From Acidimicrobiia bacterium (GTDB lineage: Bacteria; Actinomycetota; Acidimicrobiia; Acidimicrobiales; Acidimicrobilacustridaceae), in NCBI GenBank assembly GCA_020832495.1, contig JAFIEP010000120.1:1-45100 (forward strand): 45,100 nt of DNA. Direction: 5' to 3'. How positions within the stretch are numbered: position 1 is the stretch's first letter; every line of letters starts with the position of its first letter. The notes beneath the pieces are model-generated. The model saw only the letters and a program-made list of their open reading frames with translations. It was not told the origin of the DNA and searched no databases. Made by a program: the position numbers and the translations under genes. Positions 14,793-23,078 of this stretch are shown here, piece by piece.

Positions 14793-16657
14793 CAGGACCC
14801 GCGGCTTCCCCCGCCGCCACCGCCCCCGACGCTGCCGCCACCACCTCCGCCACCCGATGACGACGACGGGTCGGTGCGGCTGGCGATCGTCGTGGTGCGC
14901 AGGCTGCGAACGCCCATGTGCAGGCCGACGCCGCCCACCATCCATCCGTCGGTCGGGTCGACACCGGCGGCGCTGCACGCCTTGTCCCACCGCTCGACCT
15001 CGTCGAGCGCCACCGCCCAGGCGGCGTACTGGCGGAGCACCCCGCGCTCTGCCGCCTCGCGGGCGTGCTCACCTTCGGAGCCGGCCATGAACTGCCGGAA
15101 GCCCTCCACCTGGGCCCACACCGAGAACCCCTGTGCCGAGCGGGCACGCAACCCGCCGAGCGTGGCCCAGCACCCCAGTCCCAGCCCCACCAGCAGCGCG
15201 CCCGGCACGAGCACTGCCCACCCGACGGCGCTCTCAGCGGGCCACCGGCCCGCCGCCCCTCCCAGCGTCCACACCAGACCAACGCCGGCCATGGCGAGCC
15301 CGCCGAAGAAGCCCAGGGCCCGGCGCTGCCCTTCGCCGGGTCGCAACCAGCCGCGGTCCTGCACCGACCGGTCGATGGCCGAACCCAGCGCGCTCCACGC
15401 CGTGGCGAAGCCCGAGTCGTAGCTCCCCAACTGGCAGGTCGGCTGCCCTCGGAACACACCCTCGAGGAAGCGGTGCTCGAACTCCCGAAGCTGGTCGGTG
15501 CCGTCGCCGCCCTTCCACCGCAGCACCGGCTTCTTCGGGTCGGTCTCGTCAATCACCAACCAGCCACGCACGGCGAGGTCGACCAGCGTCGCCACCCGAT
15601 CACCCTCGGTGCTGCGCAGTCGCCACAAGGCAACCCCTTCCCCCGGCTGCACGTTGCGCGGCGGCGTGAAGGCGATGGTGACGAGCTGGCGTGCCTCGGC
15701 GTCCGACACCGTCTCGGTCGGCCCTTCACCTTTGAACACGGCGTCGACGGAGCTGCCCGACCACCGCACGTCCCGCCCGAGCCGGCGCACCACCGACCAG
15801 GCACCGCCTACGCCGAGCAGCATCGCCAGTGGGAAGCCGGCCACCAACGCCACCAACACGCCCGGGGGGCCGGGCTCGATGGCCACCTGCGCCAGATCGC
15901 TGACGTCGGGTGGTGTGGCAGCCACGGTGACCTGACGGTTGCTCGGGAGGTCGGGGACGGGTGGCGGCAGCGTGGCCGGCAGCTGATAGCGGACGTCGAT
16001 CGTGACACCCTCGAAGGCGTCGTAGGAGCGCGGGGCCACCCGCACCAGCGTCGCCCCGTCGCCGGTCGGGGTGATCTCCAGCTCGCAGCGGGACCGGGAG
16101 CCGACCGCGCCGAAGAAGCAGCTGGTGTCGCTGACGGGCCCCGGCACCAGCACCTCGGCCGAGGCAGACGTCATCGGCACCTCCGACAGTGGCGGGATCA
16201 CGTTGAAGTAGAGGCGACCCTCGCCGTCGCCCATGGGGTCCACCAACCCGGCGAGCTGGTACGTGAGTCGATAGTCGTGCTGGCCGCTGATGAACACCGA
16301 GGGGTTGCCCACCCGGATCTCCGCGTTGCGGCCCCTGATACTGGTGTCGAACATGTCGGGTGCCGTCGGGCTGGCCACGCCCACCTCGCGTACCGGCACG
16401 ATGCTGCCGCCTTCACGACGGGTGTCGGGCGCGTCGATGGGGATCTCGACGAGGAGGCCGCGACGCTCGGCGGTGTCGAAGTCGTAGCTCAAGGTCTCGG
16501 TGACCTCGACATCGCCGGCGGCGGTGACCACGGCAGCCACCTCCAGGTCGGCAATGCGCTCCCGAGGGGCTCGCTCGACGGCGTAGGTGATGCCGGCGAG
16601 CACGCCGCCGATGGCAAGGCATCCCAACCCAGCGGCGATCCGGTTGGTTGTCCCCAC
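14789..16657 (-). CDS. DUF2207 family membrane protein
   Basis: 622-residue membrane protein. An N-terminal hydrophobic anchor (about 6-28) precedes a large extracytoplasmic region (about 30-260) with the DUF2207 pattern: VTETLSYDF, RRGLLVEIPI and YRLTYQLAG. A membrane segment near 275-295 is followed by a soluble stretch, then two closely spaced segments around 450-510, a domain with GFSVWAQVEGFRQFM, and a C-terminal tail of Gly/Ser runs. The Gly-rich tail after the last domain is typical of DUF2207 proteins. The start is GTG at 16657 with AGGAGG at ideal distance. The function of DUF2207 is unknown; the gene is coupled to the following alpha/beta-hydrolase gene. Confidence 0.85.
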   Translation of the reverse strand: MGTTNRIAAGLGCLAIGGVLAGITYAVERAPRERIADLEVAAVVTAAGDVEVTETLSYDFDTAERRGLLVEIPIDAPDTRREGGSIVPVREVGVASPTAPDMFDTSIRGRNAEIRVGNPSVFISGQHDYRLTYQLAGLVDPMGDGEGRLYFNVIPPLSEVPMTSASAEVLVPGPVSDTSCFFGAVGSRSRCELEITPTGDGATLVRVAPRSYDAFEGVTIDVRYQLPATLPPPVPDLPSNRQVTVAATPPDVSDLAQVAIEPGPPGVLVALVAGFPLAMLLGVGGAWSVVRRLGRDVRWSGSSVDAVFKGEGPTETVSDAEARQLVTIAFTPPRNVQPGEGVALWRLRSTEGDRVATLVDLAVRGWLVIDETDPKKPVLRWKGGDGTDQLREFEHRFLEGVFRGQPTCQLGSYDSGFATAWSALGSAIDRSVQDRGWLRPGEGQRRALGFFGGLAMAGVGLVWTLGGAAGRWPAESAVGWAVLVPGALLVGLGLGCWATLGGLRARSAQGFSVWAQVEGFRQFMAGSEGEHAREAAERGVLRQYAAWAVALDEVERWDKACSAAGVDPTDGWMVGGVGLHMGVRSLRTTTIASRTDPSSSSGGGGGGGSVGGGGGGGSRGSW

Positions 16658-16823
16658 GTCGACCTCCTCGAGCGGACACCACAGGAGCGGGCCTGCGGGC
16701 ACATCCACCCACCCATCTGGTGGATCCGCCGACCCTACCGTCCTCCGTCATCGACGGTGCGACCACTGCCCCGGCCCACGGCGGTGGTGGCACGGCACCC
16801 GGGCCCCTCCGACCGGGCCGGTG

Positions 16824-17105
16824 TCACCAGATGGTCAGCACCCAGGCAAGCACGCCGATGGCCAGCATGGCCGCTGCCGCCACCGCCAGGATCGTCGGCC
16901 ACGGCCCCCGGGACCGTCGGAACTCCCCGAAACCCACCAGGTCCTGTCGGCTGCGCTTCAGGAGGTACTCGTCGTTGGCCGGCGTGCCCGAGTGCGGCAG
17001 GTGCTCGTGCGGCTTCTCCTTGGCCTTTGTCTCGTGCTTCTCCACACGCTGGGCGTGTGCCCGACGACGGGCCTTGCGCTTCTTCGCCTTCTTCGAGGAC
17101 GCCAT
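16824..17105 (-). CDS. small basic tail-anchored membrane protein
   Basis: Uncharacterised 93-residue protein. The N-terminus is very rich in Lys and Arg (SSKKAKKRKARRRAHAQRV), the middle is hydrophilic and charged, and a single hydrophobic segment ends the chain (ILAVAAAAMLAIGVLAWVL). It should be anchored by its C-terminus with the basic part in the cytoplasm, perhaps in contact with nucleic acid or phospholipid headgroups; this is inference. It is divergent from the yqgE-like gene. The frame is open far upstream but only this part is protein-like. Confidence 0.6.
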   Translation of the reverse strand: MASSKKAKKRKARRRAHAQRVEKHETKAKEKPHEHLPHSGTPANDEYLLKRSRQDLVGFGEFRRSRGPWPTILAVAAAAMLAIGVLAWVLTIW

Positions 17106-17198
17106 CGCCCGCACCCTATCGCTCCTCACCGGGCCCTTCGCACGACGCCGCAGGGCCCGCGACGAACCCCGCGGCTGCCCGGGGCCCGAGGATGCGCC

Positions 17199-17801
17199 AT
17201 GATGGGGACCATGGTGCACGCCATCGCCCCGGGCAGCCTCCTGGTGGCCACGCCGGTCATCGGCGACCCCAACTTCGAGCGCACGGTGGTCGTCGTGCTC
17301 GAACACGCTGCGGAAGGGTCGCTGGGGCTGGTCCTCAACCGCCCGACCGACACCGAGGTCGGCGGTCCCCTCCCCGAGTGGCACCGCTACACGAACACCC
17401 CACCGGTGGTGTTCGACGGCGGGCCGGTGGAGCAGGGCCGAGCCATCGCCCTGGCCCACATGCGACCCCCCACCCCGGCCCCGCCCTCGAGCGGAGGGTC
17501 GGATCTGCTGGCCGACGTCTTCGCCCCCCTCGTGGGTGGCGTGGGCACCCTCGATCTGTCGAGCGACCCCGACGTGGTCGGCGTCCGCATCGACGGGTTG
17601 CGGGTCTACTCGGGGTACGCCGGATGGGGCCCCGGTCAACTCGACGGAGAACTCGAGATGGAAGCTTGGTGGCCGGTCGCAGCCCACCCCGACGACCTGC
17701 TGTGCGACGACCCGTCAACCCTGTGGGGTCGCGTGCTACGGCGCCAACGGGGCACGCCCCGGTTGTTCGCCGACTTCCCTCACGACCCAGACCTCAACTG
17801 A
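17199..17801 (+). CDS. YqgE/AlgH family (UPF0301) protein
   Basis: 200-residue member of the widespread YqgE/AlgH family of unknown biochemical role. GSLLVATPVIGDPNFERTVVVVLEH near the N-terminus (residues ~11-35) and GLVLNRPT (about 43-50) are the family signature. FDGGPVEQGRAIALAH and YSGYAGWGPGQLDGELEMEAWW are also conserved. The first of two adjacent ATGs at 17199 is used because GAGG lies seven bases upstream; 17211 is possible. The next gene starts five bases after this stop, so they form an operon. Confidence 0.92.
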   Translation: MMGTMVHAIAPGSLLVATPVIGDPNFERTVVVVLEHAAEGSLGLVLNRPTDTEVGGPLPEWHRYTNTPPVVFDGGPVEQGRAIALAHMRPPTPAPPSSGGSDLLADVFAPLVGGVGTLDLSSDPDVVGVRIDGLRVYSGYAGWGPGQLDGELEMEAWWPVAAHPDDLLCDDPSTLWGRVLRRQRGTPRLFADFPHDPDLN

Positions 17802-17805
17802 CGTC

Positions 17806-18636
17806 ATGGAACCGACGACCAGCGCCCTCGAGGAGCTCGGCGACGGCGTCTACGTCTGGCGGCAGCACCCGGCGAGCCATGACAGCCCCAACGCCGGGGT
17901 GGTCGTCGAAGCTGACGGGATCACCCTCGTGGACACGTTGCTCGTGCCCTCGCAGGCCACCGAGCTGGCGGAGGCGCTCGAGGTGTTCGAGGTGCCGATC
18001 CGCCGGGTCGTCTACACCTCGAGTCACATCGAGTGCACAGGTGGTTCGTCCACGTTCTGGATGGCGGCCCGCTACGGACGGCCCCAGACGTCCGCCCTGT
18101 TGGACCAGCCGCCCAACGCCGCTGCATTCGCCGCCCTGCACCCCGCCTACGGCGAGGAGTTGGCCGAGGTGGCCACCCGTCCCGTGTCGCACATGGTCAA
18201 CGAGCCGGCATGGCTGAGCGAAGCTGTGTGTGCGCTCCCGACCGGCGGGCAGATGCAGGAGAATCTCGTCGCCGTGGTCCCCGCCGGTGACGTGCTGTTC
18301 GCCGGGGCCATGGCCTGCTTCGGGGTGACGCCGAACTGCTTCGACGGCGATCCGACGGCCTGGGCGACCGCGCTGGGCGAGCTCGGCGACGCCGCCGGGC
18401 GCGTCGTCCCCGGCATCGGTCCCGTGGGGACGGCCGACGACATCGTGGCCCTCGCCGCCTACCTGTGGGCCTGTGTCGACGCCGCCGGTGACCCGAGCGC
18501 CATACCCGAGGGCCCCTGGGACGACTGGTTGGACCGCCACCTCGATGCGGTCAACGTCGAGCGGGCCGCCATGCTGGCCGCCGGCGATCCGTCGGTGCCG
18601 CCCGCCATGCTCCGCCTGCTCGGCATGGGGCCCTGA
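17806..18636 (+). CDS. metallo-beta-lactamase-fold protein with degenerate metal site
   Basis: 276-residue protein that follows the metallo-beta-lactamase pattern. There is an N-terminal strand pair, GVVVEADGITLVDTLL, then a motif where T-H-x-H-x-D-H-x-G-G is expected. Here residues 71-80 read TSSHIECTGG: the first His is Ser, Asp is Glu and the third His is Cys, with only the middle His kept. At the site of the bridging Asp (usually AGD) the sequence is FAGAMA (A168). PNCFDGDPTAWATAL is family-like. The usual dinuclear site is therefore very unlikely. It sits five bases downstream of the yqgE-like gene. Fold assignment is by pattern only; the function is unknown. Confidence 0.65.
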   Translation: MEPTTSALEELGDGVYVWRQHPASHDSPNAGVVVEADGITLVDTLLVPSQATELAEALEVFEVPIRRVVYTSSHIECTGGSSTFWMAARYGRPQTSALLDQPPNAAAFAALHPAYGEELAEVATRPVSHMVNEPAWLSEAVCALPTGGQMQENLVAVVPAGDVLFAGAMACFGVTPNCFDGDPTAWATALGELGDAAGRVVPGIGPVGTADDIVALAAYLWACVDAAGDPSAIPEGPWDDWLDRHLDAVNVERAAMLAAGDPSVPPAMLRLLGMGP

Positions 18637-18658
18637 GGTCGCCCGCTCCGGACCCCAC

Positions 18659-18691
18659 CGGCGGCCGCAGTGGGTGCTTCGTGGGCCGCCG
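18659..18691. terminator. possible hairpin between convergent genes
   Basis: CGGCGGCC and GGCCGCCG can pair over a 17-base loop, 22 bases after the metallo-beta-lactamase-fold gene and 66 bases from the end of the convergent SDR gene. The rest of the gap (18637-18757) shows nothing else. Confidence 0.3.
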
Positions 18692-18757
18692 CGTCGCCCA
18701 CCGAATGAGCATGGAACCCGCCGTCACGCCTCGGCCGAGGTGGTGGCGCTGCCGCAG

Positions 18758-19687
18758 TCAGGACCCGGCCGGAGGCGGCCAGTAGCCGACGCTGCGCAGC
18801 ATCTCGCAGCTCACGTCCCACAGGCGCTCGCCGGCCTCGTGGTCACGGGCCGCTCGTGAGGGTCGGCTCAGGTGGAGCGGCAGATAGCCCCCGCTCAGGT
18901 ACTCACCGGTGACCGTGCCGTAGGCATCGGCCGATGCCAACTCGACCAGCGGGGTGGCACCCCGCGACGGCGGCACCAGGAACGGGCGACCGAGTGCCAA
19001 CACGGCGCGCTCGACCCCGCTGAGGTCGCCTCCGGCGCCGAACTGGGACCGCACCGACCCGGGATGGCAGGCGTTGACCGTCACCCCGGTGCCGACCAGC
19101 CGGTCCGCCAAGGTGCGAGCGAACAGCAGGTTGGCCAGCTTCGACTCGGCGTAGACCTGCGACGACCGGTAGCTGCCTCGCCGATCCAGGTCACTGAAGC
19201 TCAGGCCGCCCACGGCCCAGCGGTGCGCCAGCGAGGAGGTCACCACCACCCGCGCCGGTGCCGACGACGTCAACCGGTCGAGCAGCAGGTTGGTGAGCAG
19301 GAAGTGACCCAGGTGGTTGACCCCGAAGGTCGTCTCGAAGCCCTGGACGGTCTCACTGCGTTCGGACAACACCAGGCCGGCGTTGGCCACGAACACGTGC
19401 AGCTCGTCACACCGCTCGAGGATCTCCTCGGCACAGGCCTGCACCGAGGCCAGGTCGGCCAGGTCCAGCGCAACCACGTCCGCGTCGCTGCGACCGGACC
19501 GACGACGGAGCTGACCCCGGGCAGCGCGGCCACGGTCGGGATCGCGGGAGCCGATGAGGACACGGGCACCCATGCGGGCCAGGTCGACGGCGGCCTCGAG
19601 GCCGATGCCGGTGTTGGCCCCGGTGATGAACACGGTGCGGCCACGGAGGTCAGGCTGATCGGTCACCGTTGCATCATCGCCCGTCAC
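18758..19687 (-). CDS. short-chain dehydrogenase/reductase, retinol-dehydrogenase-like
   Basis: NAD(P)-dependent classical SDR of 309 residues. The cofactor loop TGANTGIG (about 21-28), DLADL, NAG (VFVANAG), the catalytic Ser (VVTSSLAH) and YAESK are all present. NHLGHFLLTNLLLDRL and VNACHPGSV match retinol-dehydrogenase/WWOX-like members. GSRDPDRG after the second strand, with Arg rather than Asp, suggests NADP(H) preference. GTG at 19687 is used; GTG at 19666 is an alternative start. It is divergent from rsgA with a 40-base gap. The substrate is unknown. Confidence 0.9.
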   Translation of the reverse strand: MTGDDATVTDQPDLRGRTVFITGANTGIGLEAAVDLARMGARVLIGSRDPDRGRAARGQLRRRSGRSDADVVALDLADLASVQACAEEILERCDELHVFVANAGLVLSERSETVQGFETTFGVNHLGHFLLTNLLLDRLTSSAPARVVVTSSLAHRWAVGGLSFSDLDRRGSYRSSQVYAESKLANLLFARTLADRLVGTGVTVNACHPGSVRSQFGAGGDLSGVERAVLALGRPFLVPPSRGATPLVELASADAYGTVTGEYLSGGYLPLHLSRPSRAARDHEAGERLWDVSCEMLRSVGYWPPPAGS

Positions 19688-19727
19688 CGACCGTCACCAC
19701 AACGCTCACCCCGGTATCCTGCCGACC

Positions 19728-20717
19728 GTGGTCGAGAGTGCGTCCAGCGAACTCCGAGCGGTCGGCTGGAACGACGGCGTGGCTACTGCATGGGCTGCTG
19801 CCGACCTCGACCCCGCCGTGCGCCCCGGGCGAGCGGTGCGGACCAGTCGTCGGTTCGCCGACGTGGCCACCGCCGACGGCACCGTGCGGGCCACGTCCCC
19901 ACCCGACTGGGCCTCACCACCGGTCACCGGCGACTGGCTGGCCGTCACCTGCGACGAGGGCGACCGCCCCCGCATCGTGGCCGTGCTGCCTCGCCGTACC
20001 AGCCTGGTGCGTCGCGACCCGTCCGAGCGCACGGCCCAGATCTTGGCCGCCAACATCGACCGAGTGCTCCTCACCTTCGGCGCCGACCGCCCGATCCGCC
20101 CGGGCCGAGTCGAACGCTCGCTCGTACTCGCATGGGACAGCGGCGCCGAGCCGGTGCTCGTGCTCACCAAGGTGGACCTGCTGAGCGACCCTCGACCGCT
20201 GCTCGACACCCTGTCGCGCCTTGGGGGCGGTGCCGCCGTACTGGCCACCTCGGCCACGGCGGGCACCGGCCTCGACGACGTGGATGCGCTCGTCCCGCCC
20301 GGCGCCACGGTGGTGCTCGTCGGCGAGTCCGGTGCCGGCAAGTCCACCCTGGTGAACCGTCTGGCCGGTAACGAGGCCCAGGAGACCGCTGAGGTGCGCA
20401 GCGGCGACGCCAAGGGTCGCCACACCACTGTCACCCGCGACCTCATCCCACTGCGCAACGGCGGCGTCCTCATCGACACACCCGGCATCCGCAGCCTCGG
20501 CCTCCCGGCCTCGGGTGAGGGTCTCGCCGCCACCTTCGCCGACATCGAGAGCCTGGCCGCCGACTGTCGCTTTCGAGACTGCCACCATCTGCACGAACCC
20601 GGCTGCGCCGTGATCGCCGCCGCCGACGGAGGCTCGCTCGACGCCGACCGACTGGACCGCTACCGGGAGCTGCGCTCCGAGATGGCAGCGGCGAGCGAAC
20701 CCACGCACCGGCGCTGA
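19728..20717 (+). CDS. rsgA: ribosome small-subunit biogenesis GTPase RsgA
   Basis: Circularly permuted GTPase that helps 30S subunit maturation. In the order typical of the family, an OB-like N-terminal domain is followed by G4 (TKVDLL, near 147), then G1 GESGAGKST (about 199-207), G2 region (GRHTTVTRDLIPL) and G3 (DTPGIRSLGL). The C-terminal zinc site is an exact C-x4-C-x-H-x5-C (CRFRDCHHLHEPGC). The 329-residue length is normal. The start is GTG at 19728, with a candidate -10 TATCCT about ten bases upstream. It converges with the exporter gene. Confidence 0.95.
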   Translation: MVESASSELRAVGWNDGVATAWAAADLDPAVRPGRAVRTSRRFADVATADGTVRATSPPDWASPPVTGDWLAVTCDEGDRPRIVAVLPRRTSLVRRDPSERTAQILAANIDRVLLTFGADRPIRPGRVERSLVLAWDSGAEPVLVLTKVDLLSDPRPLLDTLSRLGGGAAVLATSATAGTGLDDVDALVPPGATVVLVGESGAGKSTLVNRLAGNEAQETAEVRSGDAKGRHTTVTRDLIPLRNGGVLIDTPGIRSLGLPASGEGLAATFADIESLAADCRFRDCHHLHEPGCAVIAAADGGSLDADRLDRYRELRSEMAAASEPTHRR

Positions 20718-20732
20718 CCTGCGAGGCTCCCG

Positions 20733-20748
20733 GCACCCACCGGGGTGC
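20733..20748. terminator. short hairpin between convergent genes
   Basis: GCACCC, ACCG, GGGTGC: a perfect 6-bp stem in the 35-base gap between rsgA and the exporter gene. It could terminate in both directions. Confidence 0.4.
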
Positions 20749-20752
20749 GCGT

Positions 20753-22063
20753 TCACCCCGACGAGGGGCGCCGACGGCGCTTGATCCGACGTGGCCGACC
20801 GGTCCAACCCCGACCCGGACCCGATCGACCGCGGGCCAGGCTCTCACCGATGGTGATCCCCGCCGCGATGCCGAGGGAGATGCTGAGCGCCGTGATGGTG
20901 AACTCGAGCCCGGCCTCGTTGACACCACGGGCGAAGCCGACCATGGCCAGGTAGAGCGTCGTGCCCGGCACCAGCACCAGCACGGCGTTCGTGGTGTACA
21001 CGGTGCCGACGCTGCGCTGCAGTTGCGCCACGACGTGGGCGCCGGCCCCGAGCACGAACCCTCCGAGACCGGCAGCCACCGATCGGCCCAGGTCAGTGGG
21101 CACGGCCTCGGCAGTGATGAGGTAGGCCACCGCACCGAGTCCGGCGATCGGCGCGATGGCCCGGGCCGGCACCTCGCGGGCCACGCCCAGTGCCCCCACC
21201 GCCAGGGCGGCGGCCAGGGCGGTGACGCCGGGATGCCACCGGGCCGGACGGGTGTCGGGCACCTCGACGGCGAACTCGGTCACCACGGCCAGCGCCACGA
21301 GCACACCACCCGCCACGCCGACCGCCACGATGAACGCCTGCAATCCGCGAGCGATCGAGGACATGAGGTTGCCGGCGATCCCGTCGCTCACGCTGGCCAC
21401 CAGCGCACCACCGGGAAGCAGCGGATACAACCCGGCGATGATCGCCGGGTTCAGCGCGAAATCCAGCCCGGCACCGGCGGCGGCATAGGGCACGCCGACC
21501 GCCACCGTCGCGCCGAGTGCAGTGACGAAGGCCTCGGGCAGGGTGATCGAGCGTGCGGCCAACAGCAGCGGACGGGCCAGCACCGCGCCGACCATGGCCA
21601 CCAGCACCGCCACCACCGCACCGCCGGCGAACACCACCCACCCGGCGACGGAGAGCACCGCCGCCACCTCGACCAACCAGCGCGGGTAGGGGCTGCTGCT
21701 GTGGGCCAGCCGCTCGAGCTCCTCTCCTGCCTCGGTCAGTTCGAGCTCGCCGTCCTCGACTCGACCGACCAGCCGGGCGAGCGCCTCCACCCGGTAGACG
21801 TGGCTCACGTCGACGTCCACCGTGTGCACCAGCGTCACGGCGTCGTCGAGCCCCTCCGCGCTGCTCGCCGGCAGGTAGGACAAGGTGATGGTGTTCAGCT
21901 CGACGATCACCTCGCATCGGTCGTAGCCGAAGGCCCGGGCCAAGCGCACCAGCATCGACGTGCAGTCCGAGACCGCCATCCCGCTGCGCAGCATGACTTC
22001 GCCGGCCTTGAGCATCAGCGTCATGAGGCGCAGTAGGTCGTTGTGGGGATCACCGGCGCGCAT
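20753..22063 (-). CDS. threonine/serine exporter (ThrE) family protein
   Basis: 436-residue membrane protein of the ThrE family, which exports threonine and serine. The soluble N-terminal domain carries MLKAGEVMLRSGMAVSDC and CEVIVELNTITLSYL, followed by about ten hydrophobic segments. Both halves of the family are fused in one chain: the ThrE part, with FALNPAIIAGLYPLLPGGAL, and the second ThrE_2 part, with YTTNAVLVLVPGTTLYLAM. The C-terminus is Arg-rich. The start is ATG at 22063 with AGGG nine bases upstream. The substrate is inferred from the family only. Confidence 0.85.
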   Translation of the reverse strand: MRAGDPHNDLLRLMTLMLKAGEVMLRSGMAVSDCTSMLVRLARAFGYDRCEVIVELNTITLSYLPASSAEGLDDAVTLVHTVDVDVSHVYRVEALARLVGRVEDGELELTEAGEELERLAHSSSPYPRWLVEVAAVLSVAGWVVFAGGAVVAVLVAMVGAVLARPLLLAARSITLPEAFVTALGATVAVGVPYAAAGAGLDFALNPAIIAGLYPLLPGGALVASVSDGIAGNLMSSIARGLQAFIVAVGVAGGVLVALAVVTEFAVEVPDTRPARWHPGVTALAAALAVGALGVAREVPARAIAPIAGLGAVAYLITAEAVPTDLGRSVAAGLGGFVLGAGAHVVAQLQRSVGTVYTTNAVLVLVPGTTLYLAMVGFARGVNEAGLEFTITALSISLGIAAGITIGESLARGRSGPGRGWTGRPRRIKRRRRPSSG

Positions 22064-22124
22064 CGGCGCGCACCCTATCGGCCACCACCACGAGCCCCCA
22101 CGCCCCCAGGCCCTCCTCCTCGCC

Positions 22125-22170
22125 AACTGCCGGCGATCTGCGCTCCATTGAGCGCGAATCGCCGGCAGTT
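22125..22170. repeat. 46-bp dispersed palindrome, copy A
   Basis: Arms AACTGCCGGCGAT and ATCGCCGGCAGTT surround a 20-base centre that itself pairs (GCGCTC, CATT, GAGCGC), so nearly the whole element folds into one hairpin with a 4-base loop. It lies between the divergent exporter and Nudix genes. The 3' flank has CACGGAGCGTGAG, shared with copy C. Confidence 0.95.
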
Positions 22171-22265
22171 CGGGGAGTCGCCACGGAGCGTGAGGGGAGA
22201 TCGACCGTGCGTGGTCACCTGCGGACCTGACGGGTCGCTGAACGATCGGCCACTACGGTGGACCC

Positions 22266-23003
22266 GTGCCGCTCGTACCACCCGACCCGTTCGCTGACGA
22301 CGCCGCCACCTCGGTGCCGGCGGCCACCGTGGTGCCGCTGCGCGACGGCGACGACGGGCTCGAGACGCTTCTCCTGCTGCGCGCCTCGGGCCTCTCGTTC
22401 GCTGGTGGCATGTGGGTGTGGCCCGGCGGTCGCATCGACGACGCCGACCGCGCCGGCGCCGCCGCCGAGGGCCACGAGGACGAGGCCGCCGAGGAGGAAG
22501 CGGCAGCCCGCCAGGCCGCGGTGCGGGAGGCCGCCGAGGAAGCCGGGCTACGACTCGACCCGACCGACCTCGTGTGGTTCGCGCACTGGACGCCACCTGC
22601 GGAGAACCCGAAGCGGTTCCGCACCCACTTCTTCGCCGTGCACCTCGACACCGTCGATGCAGCGGCCGATGTGCACGTGGACGGGGGCGAGATCCTCGAG
22701 GCGGTGTGGATCGACCCTGTCACTGCGCTGGCCCGCCGGGATGCGGGCACCCTCGGGCTCACGCCCCCGACGGCCATCACGTTGGCGCAACTCAGCGAAC
22801 ACCGCACCGCCGCCGATGCCATGGCGTCGTGGACCGAGGGACCCGTCGAGTTCTACGTGACGCGCTTCGCCAAGGTCGACGGCGGTGGTGTGGCGCTATA
22901 CCACGGCGACGCCGCCTACGAGGGCGGGGACCCGAACGCACCGGGTGCGCGGCATCGGCTGTGGATGCTCGACGACCGCTGGTGGTACGAGCGCACGGTC
23001 TGA
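22266..23003 (+). CDS. Nudix hydrolase with inserted acidic loop
   Basis: Predicted hydrolase of nucleoside diphosphate-linked compounds, 245 residues. WVWPGGRIDD starts the Nudix box and REAAEEAGL (about 88-96) ends it. Between them lies an insertion of roughly 25 residues rich in Ala and Glu, as in the NUDT19/coenzyme-A-type branch. The two Glu of the REAAEE core are present. W/F-rich segments (WFAHWTPP, RFRTHFFAV) also recall that branch. It starts at GTG 22266. CoA or acyl-CoA hydrolysis is possible but not shown by the sequence. Confidence 0.85.
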   Translation: MPLVPPDPFADDAATSVPAATVVPLRDGDDGLETLLLLRASGLSFAGGMWVWPGGRIDDADRAGAAAEGHEDEAAEEEAAARQAAVREAAEEAGLRLDPTDLVWFAHWTPPAENPKRFRTHFFAVHLDTVDAAADVHVDGGEILEAVWIDPVTALARRDAGTLGLTPPTAITLAQLSEHRTAADAMASWTEGPVEFYVTRFAKVDGGGVALYHGDAAYEGGDPNAPGARHRLWMLDDRWWYERTV

Positions 23004-23021
23004 CCTCCACGTCTGGGCCGG

Positions 23022-23078
23022 CCCGTCAGACACCGAGCAACCCGTCAGGCCTCGAGCACTCCGTCAGGGCTCGAGCTG
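23022..23078. repeat. three tandem 19-bp repeats at a convergent gene junction
   Basis: Units 23022-23040, 23041-23059 and 23060-23078 follow the pattern C/T-CCGTCAG-n3-n-CGAGC. Unit 1 is CCCGTCAGACACCGAGCAA and unit 2 CCCGTCAGGCCTCGAGCAC. The third unit forms the end of the downstream minus-strand gene, whose stop codon is the TCA inside CCGTCAG. Confidence 0.8.

Noticed and set aside
14918-18217. A 1,099-codon plus-strand reading frame
   Set aside because: It runs antisense through the DUF2207 gene and into yqgE, is rich in His/Arg/Gly/Pro as expected of a GC-rich shadow frame, and shows no domain.
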